Source of the DNA: CAYNVQ01 sp964400735
GTDB lineage: Bacteria; Acidobacteriota; Aminicenantia; Aminicenantales; Aminicenantaceae
DNA length: 64,000 nt
Direction: 5' to 3'
Assembly (NCBI GenBank): GCA_964400735.1
Contig: CAYNVQ010000004.1
Span: 324,030-388,029, forward strand
Position 1 is the first letter of the stretch; the number at the start of each line of letters is the position of its first letter. The position numbers and the translations under genes were made by a program. The notes below the pieces were generated by a model, which made no database searches, was not told the DNA's origin, and saw only the letters and a list, made by a program, of their open reading frames with translations. Shown piece after piece: positions 6,814 to 15,885 of the stretch.

Positions 6814-9756
6814 ATGGAAAATCGAAGGGCCAAAACCCGATCGGGCCTTGGGCTGAAAATATCCCTCCTTTGTGTTTTGCTGTGGATTGGATTGAATGCT
6901 CAGGCTGGGAAAGATCATACGTTCAGAGATTTCGAGTGGCGAAACATCGGCCCGGCCAACATGAGTGGAAGGGTGACCGACATCCAGGCTTTGGACGATG
7001 ACTTCCGGTATGTACTAGTGGCTTCTGCCTCGGGCGGTGTTTGGAAATCCACCAACGCCGGAACCACCTGGGAGTCCATTTTCGATGAATACGGTTCGGC
7101 TTCGATCGGGGCTCTTGCCATCTATCAAAAAAATCCAGATATCATTTGGGTCGGTACCGGGGAGGCCAACGTCCGGAACAGTGTGGGCTGGGGGGATGGT
7201 GTGTACAAATCCATAGATGGCGGAAAAACCTTCACCAGAATGGGGCTGGAACACTCTCATCATATCGCCCGAATCGCCCTCCATCCCGAGGACCCGGAGA
7301 TTGTTTACGTGGCGGCTCAAGGACATCTTTGGGGTTATTCCGGACAAAGAGGTCTGTACAAGAGCACGGATGGGGGGGCGACCTGGGTGAAATTGTCCAA
7401 TGGACTGCCGGATGACGGAAAGACAGGATGCACAGAAATCAAAATGGACCCGATCGATCCAGAGGTTCTATACGCCGCATTTTGGCAAAGATTGAGAAGA
7501 CCTTACAGGTTCGACAGCGGCGGACCCAACAGCAGGTTGTTTAAATCCACTGACGGAGGGAAGTCCTGGCGAAAATTGACCAAAGGCCTTCCTGAGGGGG
7601 ACATCGGCCGCATCGGAGTGGACATCTACAGGAAAAATCCCGAGATCATCATGGCCATCGTGGAGCATGGATTTCAGCCCAGACCCAGAAGCAAGGATTA
7701 CGAAGATATGAACAAGCTTGGTTCAGGGGTCTATCGTTCGGAGGATGGAGGCGAGACCTGGATGTATGTGAACAGGTACAACAGCCGCCCTTTTTACTAC
7801 AGCCAAATTTATATCAATCCCCAGGATGACCAACGGGTATATGCCATGGGGACACAGGCCCAGGTCTCCGAAGATGGAGGCAGGACGTTCCAGTCCGGGA
7901 TGCCCGGGATCGCCGGAGATTTTCATGTAATGTGGCTGGACCCCCGCAACAAGGACCGCTACTATGTGGGAAATGACAAGGGTGTTTCTATCACTCATGA
8001 TCACGGAGGATATTTCAATTTCTTCGACAATTACGCCATCAGCCAGGTCTATGCCGTGTCCGCTGACAGGAGGGACCCGTACAATGTTTATGTCGGCCTT
8101 CAGGACAACGGCATATGGGGAGGCCCCAGCAACAGCCGGGATTACAATGGCATTCTCAACGACCATTGGTTCAAATTCCACAGCGGTGATGGATTCTACA
8201 CGGCGGTGGATCCTATGGACTGGACCACGGTGTATTCGGAAAGTCAGGGAGGAAGGATCAGGAGAAACCATGCTCTTTTTCGGCAGAAATCCGTCTCTAT
8301 AACGCCTTCGCGGACCAATACCGTCAACTGGGAGGACGTGGTGCCCAAACAGACCGATCCCAAACGTCCCGTGGTTCGAATGAACTGGAACACGCCGTTC
8401 ATCCTCTCCCATCATAATCCCTATACCCTTTATTACGGTGCCAATTTTCTTTTCAAGAGCGCCGACCGGGGGGATCATTGGAAAATTATCAGCCCGGATC
8501 TTACCACCAACGACCCCGACAAAACCTTGAGGGAGAGCGGAGGATTGACTCCGGATGTTACCGGTGCCGAGACCCATTGCACCATCGTCACCATCTCCGA
8601 ATCTCCCATAATACCGGGGTTGATCTGGATCGGTACCGATGATGGAAACATCCATCTCACGATGGACGATGGCGTCTCCTGGATTACTGTCAGAGAGAAT
8701 ATCTCCGGCGTTCCGGAAGCTACCTGGGTGAGCCGGGTGGAAGCTTCTCATTTCGACAAGGGGATTTGCTATGTGACCTTCGATGGACACCGCAATGATG
8801 ATTTCCGGCCTTATGTGTACAAAACCAAGGACTTCGGGAAAACATGGGAAAACATCACCAATAGCCTTCCGGATGGACAGAGCTTCTATGTCATTCGAGA
8901 GGACTTGAAGAATAAAAATTTATTGTTTGTGGGTAGCGAGTTCGGCCTTTTTGTTTCGATAGACGGAGGAAAGTCATGGACGAGACTGATGAACGGGCTG
9001 CCAACGGTAGCTGTACATGACCTTCTGATTCATCCTCTGAGCAGTGATTTGATCGCTGGGACGCATGGACGGGGAGTTTGGATTCTGGATGACATATCGC
9101 CATTGCAGCAATTGACCGATGAAGTGAAAGCCCAAGACGCATACCTTTTTGAAAATCCCGTCGCTACGAAGTGGGAGGGGGTAAGCCGGGGAGCGACACG
9201 GGGGCACCAGCTCTTCAGGGGTCGAAATCCTCTCTCCATGTCCCAAGTCGATCCATCGAATTCTCCAACCCCGATTCAAAACTCAGCGAACATCAACTAT
9301 TATATCAAGGAAGAGAGCCAGGAGGAATTCCAGCTTGAAATATCTTCTCTAGAGCTTCCTTTGCAAAGAGTCGTCCGCCTTGACGGTTCTCCTGGTATCA
9401 AAAGGTACAGATGGGACATGTACTTCGAGCCTTCCTCAAAACAGGTGGAGGCCTTTGTGCAACGATTGGAAAAACTATTTATAGAGCTGAAAAAGATTGT
9501 TGAAGCCGATCAGAAAAAGCTTCTGGACCAGCTTTATAAGGAATTCGAAAAGGCACAGACCATAGATGAATACAACGAGATCAGACAAAAGATCATGGAT
9601 GAATTCAGAATTTTCGCTCGGGGAAGAGGCTTTTTCCTCCCGCCTCTTCGAGGACCGGAGGCGAGGGCCGGTATATATATGCTGGAATTGAGTCATGGAG
9701 GAGAAGTCATTTCCGGTCTGCTGACCATAAGGGATGATCCGATGCTGAAAAAATAA
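6814..9756 (+). CDS. Secreted VPS10/sortilin-like beta-propeller protein ('glycosyl hydrolase'-type, BNR repeats)
   Basis: A 980-residue exported protein with an N-terminal signal (hydrophobic about 14-31, cleavage near AQAG). It opens with 'FRDFEWRNIGPANMSGRVTD' and carries many Asp-box/BNR repeats ('STNAGTTWES', 'SIDGGKTFT', 'STDGGATWVK', 'STDGGKSWRK', 'SEDGGETWM', 'SIDGGKSWTR'), giving the paired propellers of the sortilin VPS10 fold. The C-terminal part after about 790 is non-propeller with a helical stretch and ends in a beta domain (AGIYMLELSHGGE). Such proteins are abundant in Acidobacteriota and Aminicenantes and are often labelled glycosyl hydrolases, but no catalytic residues are evident. 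GCGGAGG lies 6 bases before the ATG. Probably binding or scaffolding; enzymatic activity is not supported. Confidence 0.85.
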   Translation: MENRRAKTRSGLGLKISLLCVLLWIGLNAQAGKDHTFRDFEWRNIGPANMSGRVTDIQALDDDFRYVLVASASGGVWKSTNAGTTWESIFDEYGSASIGALAIYQKNPDIIWVGTGEANVRNSVGWGDGVYKSIDGGKTFTRMGLEHSHHIARIALHPEDPEIVYVAAQGHLWGYSGQRGLYKSTDGGATWVKLSNGLPDDGKTGCTEIKMDPIDPEVLYAAFWQRLRRPYRFDSGGPNSRLFKSTDGGKSWRKLTKGLPEGDIGRIGVDIYRKNPEIIMAIVEHGFQPRPRSKDYEDMNKLGSGVYRSEDGGETWMYVNRYNSRPFYYSQIYINPQDDQRVYAMGTQAQVSEDGGRTFQSGMPGIAGDFHVMWLDPRNKDRYYVGNDKGVSITHDHGGYFNFFDNYAISQVYAVSADRRDPYNVYVGLQDNGIWGGPSNSRDYNGILNDHWFKFHSGDGFYTAVDPMDWTTVYSESQGGRIRRNHALFRQKSVSITPSRTNTVNWEDVVPKQTDPKRPVVRMNWNTPFILSHHNPYTLYYGANFLFKSADRGDHWKIISPDLTTNDPDKTLRESGGLTPDVTGAETHCTIVTISESPIIPGLIWIGTDDGNIHLTMDDGVSWITVRENISGVPEATWVSRVEASHFDKGICYVTFDGHRNDDFRPYVYKTKDFGKTWENITNSLPDGQSFYVIREDLKNKNLLFVGSEFGLFVSIDGGKSWTRLMNGLPTVAVHDLLIHPLSSDLIAGTHGRGVWILDDISPLQQLTDEVKAQDAYLFENPVATKWEGVSRGATRGHQLFRGRNPLSMSQVDPSNSPTPIQNSANINYYIKEESQEEFQLEISSLELPLQRVVRLDGSPGIKRYRWDMYFEPSSKQVEAFVQRLEKLFIELKKIVEADQKKLLDQLYKEFEKAQTIDEYNEIRQKIMDEFRIFARGRGFFLPPLRGPEARAGIYMLELSHGGEVISGLLTIRDDPMLKK

Positions 9757-9780
9757 GGCGCGTCTCCAATTCAACGGGCT

Positions 9781-9809
9781 TTGACATCGTGCAGGTTGTG
9801 TGCTATTGA
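9781..9809 (+). promoter_or_regulatory. Candidate sigma-70 promoter for the VWFA/DUF1295 pair
   Basis: TTGACA (9781-9786) is a perfect -35, followed after 17 bases by TATTGA (9804-9809), a weak -10 matching at 3 of 6 positions. The start codon is 18 bases downstream. Supported mainly by the -35 and the spacing. Confidence 0.4.
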
Positions 9810-9827
9810 TTTAATGGGAAGGATAAA

Positions 9828-11057
9828 TTGAAGAGGTTCCTTATCATTTTTTGTTTCTCGCTTTTCAGCCTCAGCGTTTTTCCTCAGCAAATAACCGAAC
9901 AGACGATGGTGATCAATATCGAGATTCCGGTCAGGGTATTTGAAGGTGGAAATTTCGTCGATAACCTTACCCTCGAGGATTTTGAAATTTTTGAAGACGG
10001 AATCCCTCAGAAGATCGAAGCCGTCTATCTAGTGAAAAAGAGAACAGTCGAAAGAAGCGAGGAGAAAAAAAGATTTGCTCCCGCTACGAACAGGAATTTT
10101 TATCTCCTTTTCGAAATATCGGAATACACATCAGAAATAGGAGAGGCTATCGATTACTTTCACGAAAAAGTATTGGTCCCTGGCGACAGCCTTATCATCG
10201 TCACGCCTATGAAAACCTATCGGTTGAAGGACCGCGTCCTGGAGTATCAGACGAGACAGCAGATGTCCAACCAGTTGAAGGAGATCTTGAGAAAAGAGGC
10301 TCTGGTAGGAAATGCGGAATACAGAGCCGCTGTTGATGAACTTATAGGGATAGCCAAATCTTTATCAGCCAGTGCCGGAGGAGAAGGAGACCAACAGTCC
10401 CCGCAGTTGGATGAGTACACCGTGGCTGGATTCGGACGGATGCCGTTGGAAAAACAGCTCATGAAGTATCAAAACACGCTGGAAAGGGTTAGAAAGCTCC
10501 GCCGCATCGATCAACAAAAGCTGCTCGATTTCGCCAGAATATTGAAAAATGAGCCCGGCCAAAAGTCCATTTTTTTGATCTACCAGAGAGAATATATACC
10601 CCAGGTTGAGCCGAGCATTATGGATAAATTCATCGCCCAATACCAAGATAAACCTCACATCATCCGAGGTCTTTACGATATAGCGGAGACGTCTCGCAGG
10701 GATATCACGTTCGATGTGGACCTCGTCAAGCAGGCCTATGCGGATTCCTCGATTTCCATTCATTTTCTCTTTTTGACTCCTGCTATAAAAAATGTGCACG
10801 GTGTTTATTTCCAGGAGCGCTCCGAAGATATCTATGGGGCTTTCAGAGAGATAGCAACGGCCACAGGGGGATTCTTCGAGAGTTCAGCCAATCCGACCTC
10901 CTGCTTGAAGCGCGCCATCGATGCTTCCGAGAATTATTACTTACTGTATTATTCGCCTAGAAAATATCAGAATGACGGCCGCTTTAGAAAAGTAGAGGTC
11001 AGGGTGAAAGAAAAAGATTACAAGATTATCCATAGAATGGGGTATATCGCCAACTAG
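9828..11057 (+). CDS. VWFA-related (acidobacterial) exported protein, copy 1
   Basis: A 409-residue protein with a short signal peptide ('LIIFCFSLFSLSVFPQQ'), an N-terminal strand-rich module ('IEIPVRVFEGGNFVDNLTLE', 'DFEIFEDGIPQKIEAVY') and a VWA-like domain ending 'ASENYYLLYYSP', all typical of the VWFA-related acidobacterial family. The expected metal-binding DxSxS is replaced by 'LFEISEYTS', so classical MIDAS chemistry is doubtful. The start is TTG: an upstream ATG at 9814 runs straight into a stop, and GGAAGG lies about 6 bases before the TTG. The next gene begins directly after its stop. A paralogue lies near 21-22 kb. Role unknown, probably periplasmic or surface protein binding. Confidence 0.82.
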   Translation: MKRFLIIFCFSLFSLSVFPQQITEQTMVINIEIPVRVFEGGNFVDNLTLEDFEIFEDGIPQKIEAVYLVKKRTVERSEEKKRFAPATNRNFYLLFEISEYTSEIGEAIDYFHEKVLVPGDSLIIVTPMKTYRLKDRVLEYQTRQQMSNQLKEILRKEALVGNAEYRAAVDELIGIAKSLSASAGGEGDQQSPQLDEYTVAGFGRMPLEKQLMKYQNTLERVRKLRRIDQQKLLDFARILKNEPGQKSIFLIYQREYIPQVEPSIMDKFIAQYQDKPHIIRGLYDIAETSRRDITFDVDLVKQAYADSSISIHFLFLTPAIKNVHGVYFQERSEDIYGAFREIATATGGFFESSANPTSCLKRAIDASENYYLLYYSPRKYQNDGRFRKVEVRVKEKDYKIIHRMGYIAN

Positions 11058-11831
11058 ATGGTATCTGAATTTATCTTTTATTCAGCCGCCGCTGCTTTTC
11101 TGTTTATGACCTGTGTTTTTGTTTTGGCTCTGTTTAAAAAAGACAACTCCGTCGTGGATGTTGCATGGGGCATAGGGTTTATTCTTGTGGCGCTTTTGAC
11201 TTTTTTTATAGATCCTATCTTTACCTTGAGGTCCGTTCTCATAACGGGCCTGGTCATTGTTTGGGGCACAAGACTGGCCGTCCACATCTATTTGAGGAAC
11301 AGAGGCAAAGGAGAAGATTTCCGCTATGCTAAATGGCGCAAGGATTGGGGCAAAACTTTCATATGGAGAAGCTATTTTCAGATATTCATGCTTCAAGGAT
11401 TATTGCTGCTGATCATATCCTATCCCATCATTCTGGTCAATCAGTCCGAGGCAGACGGCATAAAGGCTTTGGACGTGGCAGGAATGGCTGTCTGGATGAT
11501 CGGGTTACTTTTCGAAGCCATCGGTGACTATCAGCTTCGCGCTTTCAAAAAGAATCCGGAGAATAGAGGAAAAATCATGTCCAGCGGATTATGGAGGTAC
11601 ACCCGACATCCGAACTATTTTGGAGAGGTATCCTGTTGGTGGGGTATTTTTCTTATCGCTCTTTCCGTTGAAAGGGGATGGACGGGCGTGATCAGCCCTC
11701 TGGCTATCACTTTTCTCCTCCTCAGAGTTTCGGGAATCACCATGCTGGAGAAGAAATACGAAGGGAATCAAGAGTACGAAGCGTATGCGCGGAAAACCAG
11801 TCCGTTTTTCCCCTGGTTCCCCAAAAAATAG
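11058..11831 (+). CDS. DUF1295 membrane protein (steroid 5-alpha-reductase-like fold)
   Basis: A 257-residue polytopic protein with about six to seven hydrophobic segments. It carries the family's 'VDVAWGIGF' near the N-terminus and the C-terminal signature 'GLWRYTRHPNYFGEVSCWWG', which in the 5-alpha-reductase / isoprenylcysteine methyltransferase clan forms the cofactor site. DUF1295 members are presumed NADPH-dependent reductases of lipid-like substrates in the inner membrane; the substrate here is unknown. The ATG follows the upstream VWFA stop with no gap, so it is probably cotranslated. Confidence 0.85.
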   Translation: MVSEFIFYSAAAAFLFMTCVFVLALFKKDNSVVDVAWGIGFILVALLTFFIDPIFTLRSVLITGLVIVWGTRLAVHIYLRNRGKGEDFRYAKWRKDWGKTFIWRSYFQIFMLQGLLLLIISYPIILVNQSEADGIKALDVAGMAVWMIGLLFEAIGDYQLRAFKKNPENRGKIMSSGLWRYTRHPNYFGEVSCWWGIFLIALSVERGWTGVISPLAITFLLLRVSGITMLEKKYEGNQEYEAYARKTSPFFPWFPKK

Positions 11832-11987
11832 TTTTCCCCCTGATGAACGACGCTAATTGTTTCTCTTCGATTTTGTGTGGGCACCAGTCCGCCCGACAAT
11901 GAAGGCTAAACTCCTCAGATTTCGCTTCTGACCTGCGTGGTGTCTTTATGCTTTGAGCCTTATCAACACGATAGGGGAGAGAATCCG

Positions 11988-14765
11988 TTAATTTAACTCG
12001 ACAGGTAAAGCGGGGCCCAGGTAGATTCCGTTAAACAGGAATTTGAATGTTCCGTGAGGCTGGCCGCGGAAAGTCACTTCCGGACCATACAGAAAAAGCT
12101 TCCCCTTACCTATAGGCGCTTCGATTATGGCGATCCCATCCTCCAAATAATGCTGTCCCCACGCCCATCCGCTTCTCAACGGCGTTTTGCTCTCAAACCA
12201 GGCAACGGGATGGATTCCTTTCAGTATGGCTTCGGGCTGGAGCTGGAAAACAGGGCTGTTGCTAAATACCACATCCGCTGTTTCAGACATTCCATAGCCG
12301 AGGGGATGGTTGTTATCCACCTGCACGCTGAGAAGGGAACCGGGGATCAAAATTTGTTCTCTGGAGAGCGGTCTTTCCGTCCCATCCGGAAGCATTTCGA
12401 CCAGAGCATTTTTAATGGGGAGTCCGGCGTGTTCGGCCAGACTGGTCGAGCTCCCGAGGGCCAGGATCGTTCCTCCGTCCTGAAGGAAGCGGAGCAATCG
12501 GGGTATGGTTTTATCTATGGTTATGCTGCCCAACCGATCGCGATACTCGGCAGGAACATCCTCAGGCTCGGGTGGAGAGAACATCCTGTATCGAGCCCTT
12601 TCTTGAGTGCTTCGTCGGGGGATGGCGCCATCGACGAAGACCAGAACATCGAATTGATGGGAAAGCTCATCGGAATCCAATGCAGAAGGGTAGACCACCT
12701 GGAAGGGAAACTCGAACTGCTCCAAAAGCCATCTCACCCATCCCGAATCCATGGAACCGCCGTAGCGGTCCCATAAGCCGATGCGCACAGGCCTGAGTTT
12801 GAAGGCCTCTCCCCTCGGCTTCTGGGCCGTCCTCTCGAAATTCAAGCCGATCTCTCGGGACAGTGCCTCCAGCTTTTGAGCTGTGGAGGGGTTATTTGGA
12901 ATGTAGATAGTTCCTTGGGGAAAAGTTTTTCCGTCGACCTCGAAAGGTTCCTTCAACCAATAGACTTCTTCTTCATTCCCTATTAACCTGTTGGTGGCGA
13001 TAAAGCTGTCATTGATTCGGTGATCCAGCAAAAATCCGGCGTATTCGCCTGCCCCCCTTATTTGACCAGCTGGGGCTTGCGCGAATCCCTGGATTTTCTC
13101 GAAGGGACCATCGAATCCATCGAGCATCCGGTCGAAACGGACTCCCATCTGATAGGCGAGGGTCCAACCGGCCATATCATATGTGGGGACCGGAGGGCCT
13201 CCTGGACAGGGGACGTCATCGGGATAATCTTGAGGTTCGAACATGGATAGGATGTGGGGACGGAAGGCCTGAGCGCATTGAATGACATAGGAGCCGGACG
13301 GATAAGATTTGCCTTCGACTTCGAACTCACGGGTTGCCCGGTTCACGATAATGCCTGTTTTGATCAGAGTATTTACGAATTTGGTGGCGGTTAGAAAGTC
13401 GGGCTGGTCTGATGGAATGACGTATCCGCGTGGATCTCTTTTCTGGGGATCGCGGAGCATGTCGAAGTATTTGAGGGGATAGCCCCGCGAACGTCCATCA
13501 CCTTCCATCCTGGCCTTGTCCTCGGCAATTTTTTCTTCAATCGCTTGGATAAGTTTGGGATGAATGGTCCAGCTATCTTGACTGCCGCGTGCGATGGAAT
13601 TTTTTCCCATAAGGTAGATGTTATATAAAAAATCCCGGCGATGTTTGGATGCCAGGTCGAGAATGGCTTTATCCGCGGTGATGGAATACTCGACGGACTG
13701 ACGAAAATGCCATTCTTGGGGTGTAACGGGAAAAGGTAGATCCATCTTGGGAAGGATTCTTTGGGGAAGGAACGGAATCTCCATCGGAGTGGGATTGCCT
13801 ATGGTTTCGGTGAGTATGCCGATCATGTTGTGAAAGTAAACCGTCGTTCTTAATCCTCCGTTCCACCAGATCTGATAGCCTGCTCCAGAGCGCATGGTAG
13901 CCCCTGGTTTTCCTTCAGCCACAAAACGGGTGTGCATCGCGGCGCCTACGAGTTCGATTTCAACGGGTATGAGAGAGTCACAGTGATAGTTGAAGGGATC
14001 TCGAAATGGCGGGGCAAACAAAACGCAACCCGAGGGGCCAGATTGGTGATGATTGTAGACGATCTGGGGAAACCATTCTCTGTAGAGCACTTTGTTGACC
14101 GCTTCTGTTTCAGGCTGGGTGGACATGTAAAAATCCCTGTTGTTATCGTGACCGATGTATTTGTGGTACAAGCGGGGTAGGCCTCTCAGTGTACGTTGGG
14201 CAGGATCTGGATTGCTCATGTACCAATTGCCCACAAGCTCCATCCCATCCGGGTTGGAGATAACCGCCAGGAGAATGACATCGTCGAGAATTCTCAGAGT
14301 TTCAGGATCGTTTCGGCTGACCATTTGGTAGACGAGTTCGATGAGCTGTTGGGCTCCCAATACTTCTGTCCCGTGCAATCCGCCATCTATCCAGACGACA
14401 GATCGGCCTTCTTCAGCCAGCATCTCTGCTTCGGAATCGCTCAGCCCTTTGGCCAGAGCCAGGCGGGCTGCAATCTGTTTGTAGTGGTCGAGTTGAAGAT
14501 GGTTTTCAGGCGATGTGACAATGGCCATGACCATCTCTCTTCCTTCTGCCGTTTCCCCGATCTGAACCAAAGACATGCGGTCGCTTTCCTGGGCCAGAGT
14601 TTTCCAGTATTCCTGCAATTGTGTGTAGGAGGCCAGGTAATAATCATCTCCCACATTGAAACCCAATGCTTCGATGGGAGTCGTGATTTTGACCTGGCCG
14701 AAAACTGGCTGGAGTGTAAAAAAAATGGCGAAAAAGAAGAAAAAAAGCGATTTTTTATTGACCAT
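11988..14765 (-). CDS. Secreted M14 family zinc carboxypeptidase, large (925 aa)
   Basis: A signal peptide (about residues 1-23, FFTLQPVFGQ) precedes an M14 catalytic domain. Zinc ligands are visible as His131 and Glu134 in 'GGLHGTEVLG', with the third ligand in 'YNHHQSG'. 'NNRDFY' matches the usual substrate-binding NPDG/NNRD region, and the catalytic Glu is in 'LTETIGNP'. After about residue 400 there is a long extra region typical of the 800-950-residue bacteroidetal and acidobacterial M14 proteins, ending in a small beta domain (KGKLFLYGPEVTFRGQPHGT). It should trim peptides outside the cytoplasm. GAGAGGAGG lies about 5 bases upstream, and a good promoter precedes it. Confidence 0.9.
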   Translation of the reverse strand: MVNKKSLFFFFFAIFFTLQPVFGQVKITTPIEALGFNVGDDYYLASYTQLQEYWKTLAQESDRMSLVQIGETAEGREMVMAIVTSPENHLQLDHYKQIAARLALAKGLSDSEAEMLAEEGRSVVWIDGGLHGTEVLGAQQLIELVYQMVSRNDPETLRILDDVILLAVISNPDGMELVGNWYMSNPDPAQRTLRGLPRLYHKYIGHDNNRDFYMSTQPETEAVNKVLYREWFPQIVYNHHQSGPSGCVLFAPPFRDPFNYHCDSLIPVEIELVGAAMHTRFVAEGKPGATMRSGAGYQIWWNGGLRTTVYFHNMIGILTETIGNPTPMEIPFLPQRILPKMDLPFPVTPQEWHFRQSVEYSITADKAILDLASKHRRDFLYNIYLMGKNSIARGSQDSWTIHPKLIQAIEEKIAEDKARMEGDGRSRGYPLKYFDMLRDPQKRDPRGYVIPSDQPDFLTATKFVNTLIKTGIIVNRATREFEVEGKSYPSGSYVIQCAQAFRPHILSMFEPQDYPDDVPCPGGPPVPTYDMAGWTLAYQMGVRFDRMLDGFDGPFEKIQGFAQAPAGQIRGAGEYAGFLLDHRINDSFIATNRLIGNEEEVYWLKEPFEVDGKTFPQGTIYIPNNPSTAQKLEALSREIGLNFERTAQKPRGEAFKLRPVRIGLWDRYGGSMDSGWVRWLLEQFEFPFQVVYPSALDSDELSHQFDVLVFVDGAIPRRSTQERARYRMFSPPEPEDVPAEYRDRLGSITIDKTIPRLLRFLQDGGTILALGSSTSLAEHAGLPIKNALVEMLPDGTERPLSREQILIPGSLLSVQVDNNHPLGYGMSETADVVFSNSPVFQLQPEAILKGIHPVAWFESKTPLRSGWAWGQHYLEDGIAIIEAPIGKGKLFLYGPEVTFRGQPHGTFKFLFNGIYLGPALPVELN

Positions 14766-14798
14766 GCGTCCTCCTCTCAGATAAGAGCTGATTGAAAA

Positions 14799-14826
14799 TT
14801 TATAACAAACTGTGGTCCGAAGTCAA
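14799..14826 (-). promoter_or_regulatory. Sigma-70 promoter of the M14 peptidase gene
   Basis: Minus strand TTGACT (14826-14821), a 16-base spacer and TATAAA (14804-14799). Each hexamer matches the consensus at 5 of 6 positions. The predicted start near 14792 leaves a leader of about 27 bases that includes the GGAGG ribosome site. Confidence 0.6.
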
Positions 14827-15240
14827 AAGAAATGGGGGTTGGGTGAGCATTTCCAAAACCATGATAAAGCAACAGTCGGGGAATCTGAAACGTCAGTCCG
14901 ATGGTTTTCCCCATCGACTCCTTGGAGGGGGAACAATCTATATATGCCTGCCAGCAAAGCTTGCTTTCACGTTCGCTTCGCTCTCTGCCTCCCCTTCTCG
15001 GGCTTCGCCCTGCGACCAAGGGGTCGCACCCCCTTGGATCCCCCCATTGATTTGTAATCCAAATCAATCAAAATCAGCTTATTCCTCGGCTCGCTCTCTT
15101 CAACCTACCAATAAAGCTTGCTTTCCATGCCCGCTCGCCTCCGGATGACTTCCTCTTCAGCTTCCCCACTGATTTAAAATAGTCACGGTTTTGGAAATGC
15201 TTCTGAGGGGGGAGGGGATGAGTATGTGCAGCGGCTCATG
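14827..15240. repeat. Gene-free region with REP-like and hairpin-rich repeats
   Basis: No convincing gene. From about 14951 to 15148 the DNA is a patchwork of short repeats. 'AAAGCTTGCTTTC' occurs near 14955 and again at 15113. Two compact hairpins are GGGCTTCGCCC (15000-15010) and GCGACC-AAGG-GGTCGC (15012-15027). A 59-base unit (15081-15139) recurs inverted at 20990-21048. Apparent reading frames here are composed of repeat sequence and are not credible as genes. Confidence 0.6.
15081..15139 (-). repeat. 59-bp dispersed repeat, copy 1
   Basis: Reverse complement of the copy at 20990-21048, with 53 of 59 bases identical by manual alignment. The core is GGAAAGCAAGCTTTA, and the end reads GCCGAGGAAT. 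Both copies lie between genes. Confidence 0.7.
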
Positions 15241-15241
15241 G

Positions 15242-15270
15242 TTGTGTGCCTGGAAAAAATTGTATATAAT
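15242..15270 (+). promoter_or_regulatory. Sigma-70 promoter for the 15346-17136 operon
   Basis: TTGTGT (15242-15247), 17 bases, then a perfect TATAAT (15265-15270). The predicted start near 15277 gives a leader of about 70 bases ending with AAAGGAAG, about 5 bases before the ATG at 15346. Confidence 0.55.
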
Positions 15271-15345
15271 GACCGTCCCGGAGAGGTCGGTTTCAATGGG
15301 TGCCGGGTGGAATTGATTTTGGAGAAGGGATAAAGGAAGACGTTT

Positions 15346-15864
15346 ATGCCTCAAAGCACAGAAAATCTTATCTATCAGAAAGCTGCAAAATGCTGGGATT
15401 GTGTGGATAAAGCCCTTTTTTTATTCATCGATCTAATGAAAGAGGGAGGCAGCTTCAGCCTTGCGGATTATTGCGAAGCGAGAAACCTTCTTAGGGATGC
15501 CGAAGGATTATATGATGAGACTGTGAATAATGCCAAGAAATTGCTCGGACCGCCCCCCTCCAATTCATCCGCAGACTACCTCAAGTGGAGGGATCAACTG
15601 CTCGAGGAATTTCAGATTTTGGCCATGAGCAAGGAATATGAGAGCCTCCGTTCCGAACTGGTGGAAGATGAGTTTTTGCGGGCCAGGATGAATGAGGAGC
15701 TTATCGAAGCGCTTCTCAAAAAGCATTTTCAGACGCAACAGTCAGGGAAACGGAGATTATCGAATATAAAGGTCAGGATGATCTTGTACAGGCTGAAGGA
15801 ATTGCTGGGAGAGGCGAAAGAATTGAATAAAAAGGCCGGGCTCAAGCAGCAGTCAAAATCTTAA
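15346..15864 (+). CDS. Hypothetical cytoplasmic helical protein
   Basis: 172 residues, no signal peptide or membrane segment, predicted almost entirely helical with many charged residues (for example 'YLKWRDQLLEEFQILAMSKE'). I do not recognise the family. AAAGGAAG lies just upstream of the ATG. The glycosyltransferase gene follows after 21 bases on the same strand and shares the promoter, so it may be an accessory or regulatory partner of that enzyme. No catalytic motif is visible. Confidence 0.6.
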   Translation: MPQSTENLIYQKAAKCWDCVDKALFLFIDLMKEGGSFSLADYCEARNLLRDAEGLYDETVNNAKKLLGPPPSNSSADYLKWRDQLLEEFQILAMSKEYESLRSELVEDEFLRARMNEELIEALLKKHFQTQQSGKRRLSNIKVRMILYRLKELLGEAKELNKKAGLKQQSKS

Positions 15865-15885
15865 TGAGATGGAGAAAAATGACGG

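Noticed and set aside
7723..8790. 355-codon frame on the minus strand
   Set aside because: It lies wholly inside the VPS10-like gene on the opposite strand, whose BNR repeats and signal peptide are unmistakable. The antisense translation (Gly/Asp/His/Ile-rich) resembles no family.
14792..15148. 118-codon plus-strand frame
   Set aside because: Made of the hairpin-rich repeat patchwork; Ser/Pro/Cys-rich translation with no domain or ribosome site.
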